NCBI RefSeq assembly: GCF_022539315.1
Contig: NC_066317.1
Location: 43,246,435-43,310,434, forward strand
DNA length: 64,000 nucleotides
Direction: 5' to 3'
DNA from: Serinus canaria
Lineage: Eukaryota > Chordata > Aves > Passeriformes > Fringillidae
The notes beneath the pieces were generated by a model, which worked only from the letters and a program-made list of their open reading frames with translations, did no database searches and was not told the DNA's origin. The translations under genes were made by a program, and so were the position numbers. Within the stretch, counting starts at the first letter, position 1. Each line of letters opens with the position of its first letter. Shown here piece after piece: positions 61,301 to 64,000 of this stretch.

Positions 61301-64000
61301 GATGTTGGTTTGTACTCCAGTCTATTCATGACATATGGTCTGGAGCCTGCCAAGTTTGTGTCTGCATCTCCAAGAGGACTCCACAGCCTTCAGTTTTAAA
61401 CATGCCATTTAAGACCAATGGTGCAGATGTAGCGCAGACGTGAATTGTATGTACAAAACAAAGATCAAAAGATGACAATCCATGGAATTTTGCTGGATAA
61501 GTTGTCAGACCTCTCCCCTTGCAACCCATACTTGCTAACACTGCTGCATTGTGTATTCTACAGAATTACCTTTACACAACCTTTTTTTCTGTTTAATCAA
61601 TATTTGCACAGTTTATTCAGAAAATTATTCTTTTTTTCTACCAATCTTAGAAATGCACATTAGTTGCTCCCTTTGAGCCACAAGTCTTTTGTCTCCATTC
61701 TGTCTGCACATATCTTAGATACCTCTGCCTGCCTTTGAGTGGGGCACATTAGGCTCACAAGCACTAAAGTTGTGATATGACATTTGAAACTAAAACACAC
61801 ATTTGTATTTAATGTAAATTCATCCTCAGGTTGGATTATTATTTCAGATTTTTTTTTCTTACTTTTTTCCTTACTCCAATAATTGCTTCTGACAGGTATT
61901 TCTGCTACTGTTTGACCCTTTTCTATTTATAAAGAACGCTAGGGATATCTGAAATGCACAAAAAAAAAGCATGTAATTTCTGCTAAGCTCTGAGCTCTAA
62001 GACAGAATCATAACTCTCTCAGACATCCCGACCCATACAAGTCACAGCTTTAGAGAGCTCCTGAACCTGTCTCTCGTCAGAGATCTCCAGAGCCATGCAA
62101 ATTCAGAAAAAGATATTTGAATACCAAAGTTATATCACATTCTTGCAGCTACTTTTGAAAATAGCAGGCAGATGTATGATTTTCAATTACAGCACTGCTA
62201 AAGACTGATAACACTGCTAAAAGATATACTCAAATAACTTGTCAAGCTTGGAGATCCTTTCCATACGTTTACCACAGAACTTGTCTTGTGTATTCCGAGA
62301 TCTTTTTCTTTAAAATGTGCTTGCTTACTTGCAGTGCTCCATCAAGAGTACTTGGGGTATTGTCCAGAAACTGCTGGGCATTAGAAACTGCAGGTATGTA
62401 ACTTTGTGGGAGTGGTAGTCTCCTTCATCATCCATACCTCTATCTTATATAACAGTTTCCCATGCTCTTATCAAGTGACACCTTAACAGGTAACACATCC
62501 CTTGACCCCTTCGCTTCTGAGGTGCTCAGAGTAACTCATCACCTCAAGGCCACTCCTGATGCTCTCTTTGCAACATTTAGGTATCAGTGAAGATCTAGAG
62601 AAAGATACTTTCAAGTATTCTTGCTTTTAGAATCATATGTGGGAGTAACAAAATGTTATAATATGATCTTACTCTGTGGGGTACTAACAATAATAATAAG
62701 GTACATGTACAAAAATATGTATATACCTGTTGCTCTAAATCTCTGGTATTGTCATCAAACATTTGCTTAAGGTTTTTATGAACTTGAGCTAAGTATCCAT
62801 TAATAACATGCTTTATGAGACATGAAATGTTTCTGGTTCTGAATCTTTTTTGCATACACTCAAATAGTGTACATTTGTACATTTATAGCCTCAAATGTAA
62901 GGTCTTTTCTCCTAAGTATTGCAAGAAGAAGGTGGTTTTAGAATGATCATACACATACACCCTTTCCTCACTGCTGGAAAAGAGAAAAAATGGTCTCAGC
63001 TCTTCTCTTATCTGCATAGTTGTTCTTGTCTCATCTGTAGTAGGGTGCTGGGAGGGAAGGGATGAGTTGGTTTATGATCCCTCATCAGTTTCTGCCCTTC
63101 AACGAGACAAACATGGATTAGAATTTGTCAGGAATATGTGAAAGAAGGGCTTTCTCCTTCTGCTTACATAGAGGTTTGCCTAACTGTCATTCCAAACTAC
63201 AGTGAGATTTCCAAAATCTGAAGTACATTAAACTTTCTGCTAGTCTAATTTCCATATTAAGGCAATTGCTCTTGTAACCACTGTGGTTAGTAGGATAATT
63301 ATTATTGCTAAGGAGCCATGGCAAAAAACAAAGCCAGATAAATGAGTTATCCATTTCTCAGCATTCTCTCAATTTCTATTCCTTACCTGAAATACAGACT
63401 GAATAATCACAAATTTTGGTCCCTAATACCACTTTAATGTATGCAAATAAGCAGTTTAGACAATTCATTTTACCATACTTAGATGAATTAGTAGTCCAGT
63501 TTTTTGTCATATACAAAGAGGAGTATTTAACATTGAAATTAAGACTGAATATGTAGTATTTGGGACATTTTTTCATTTATCAAGTTATTGTAGTGAAAGT
63601 TTTCAACTTATAGTTACTTCACTTCCTCTTAATTTTCTAATACAGAAATAAATAAACACAAAGTCCCTAATTTCTGGGCTAAATTACTTGCATTGCTTAC
63701 AAATTTTCAGATTTTTTTGTACCTTAAATGGGATTTTTTGTTGACAATCATTGGTTGATATTTTCCCTGTTACCTTTAGATTAGGTAGTTGCCATTCAGA
63801 GAATATTTGGATAATTTATCTTATACATTCTGAGTGTACTAATTTTGAAGTATAATATTTCTTTAAATTTAATAGACCATTAAGCACTCTTCCCAAATGT
63901 TGGAATATAAACTGTTTATCAGGAGGTGAAAATACATCTGATGTGCTAGTTTGCGGTACCAATCCATTGTAAGATCTTTTAAATGGCTGTAAATGGGAGA
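58336..64000 (+). other. SGCZ: SGCZ intron, 5' part (downstream of second exon)
   Basis: This intron starts with the consensus donor gtgagt and runs beyond the window end. The next SGCZ coding exon was not recognised. It holds AT-rich sequence, a 121-codon minus-strand open frame at 59353-59718 with no recognised homology, and a 59-bp exon-like block at 62335-62393 with acceptor and donor consensus. No transposon was recognised with confidence. Confidence 0.85.
62335..62393 (+). other. Exon-like 59-bp block (possible cryptic or alternative exon)
   Basis: The block is preceded by gcttgcttacttgcag (AG at 62333-62334) and followed by the donor-like cag/gtatgt at 62394. If joined to the phase-1 end of the exon at 58335 it would add V-L-H-Q-E-Y-L and ten further codons, ending at an in-frame TAG. 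It does not match the expected next SGCZ exon. Without transcript or alignment data it remains a candidate only. Confidence 0.3.

Noticed and set aside
58336..64000. Next SGCZ coding exon
   Set aside because: No sequence encoding the expected ADAVEA-like start after a phase-1 acceptor was seen; the exon-like block at 62335 does not match it.
1..64000. CRISPR arrays, operons, tRNA or rRNA genes, or other exotic systems
   Set aside because: Nothing of the kind was seen; the window is explained as a repeat-bearing vertebrate intron with two coding exons.

Overview
This window is vertebrate nuclear DNA, almost certainly from a bird. The interspersed repeats are dominated by 5'-truncated CR1 LINEs, the main avian retrotransposon. 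Several of their 3' ends look like neoavian or songbird subfamilies, and there is one avian-type ERV LTR. The DNA is AT-rich and CpG-poor, nearly all intronic, and has no dense gene cluster.

The only gene I can identify is SGCZ (zeta-sarcoglycan), on the + strand and incomplete at both ends. Two internal coding exons are present: 22974-23075 (102 bp, phase 0/0) and 58248-58335 (88 bp, phase 0/1). They join in frame across a 35,172-bp intron. Together they encode about 63 residues of the extracellular domain just after the transmembrane segment, including an N-V-T glycosylation sequon. Sequence 5' of 22974 is the 3' part of the preceding intron. Sequence 3' of 58335 is the start of the following intron. 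I found neither the transmembrane exon nor the next beta-strand exon here.

The introns hold ten recognisable CR1 fragments. Seven are antisense to SGCZ (3395-4195, 4201-4940, 15862-16685, 36548-36740, 39136-39225, 43600-44110, 49088-50640) and three are sense (8295-8470, 27580-27935, 31648-31808). There is also one MIR-like SINE (34735-34850), one probable ERVL-class LTR (about 19780-20170), a perfect 2 x 47-bp tandem duplication at 57081-57174, and scattered simple repeats.

The observations most worth checking are splicing-related. Several AG/GT junctions look like recursive splice sites (best at 15596, 45002 and 48577). The acceptor of the first exon has an AT-dinucleotide tract instead of a polypyrimidine tract. 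A 59-bp exon-like block lies downstream of the second exon. A few open frames outside repeats have coding-like composition but no family I recognise. I see no sign of a novel multi-gene system; this is an ordinary large-gene intron landscape.
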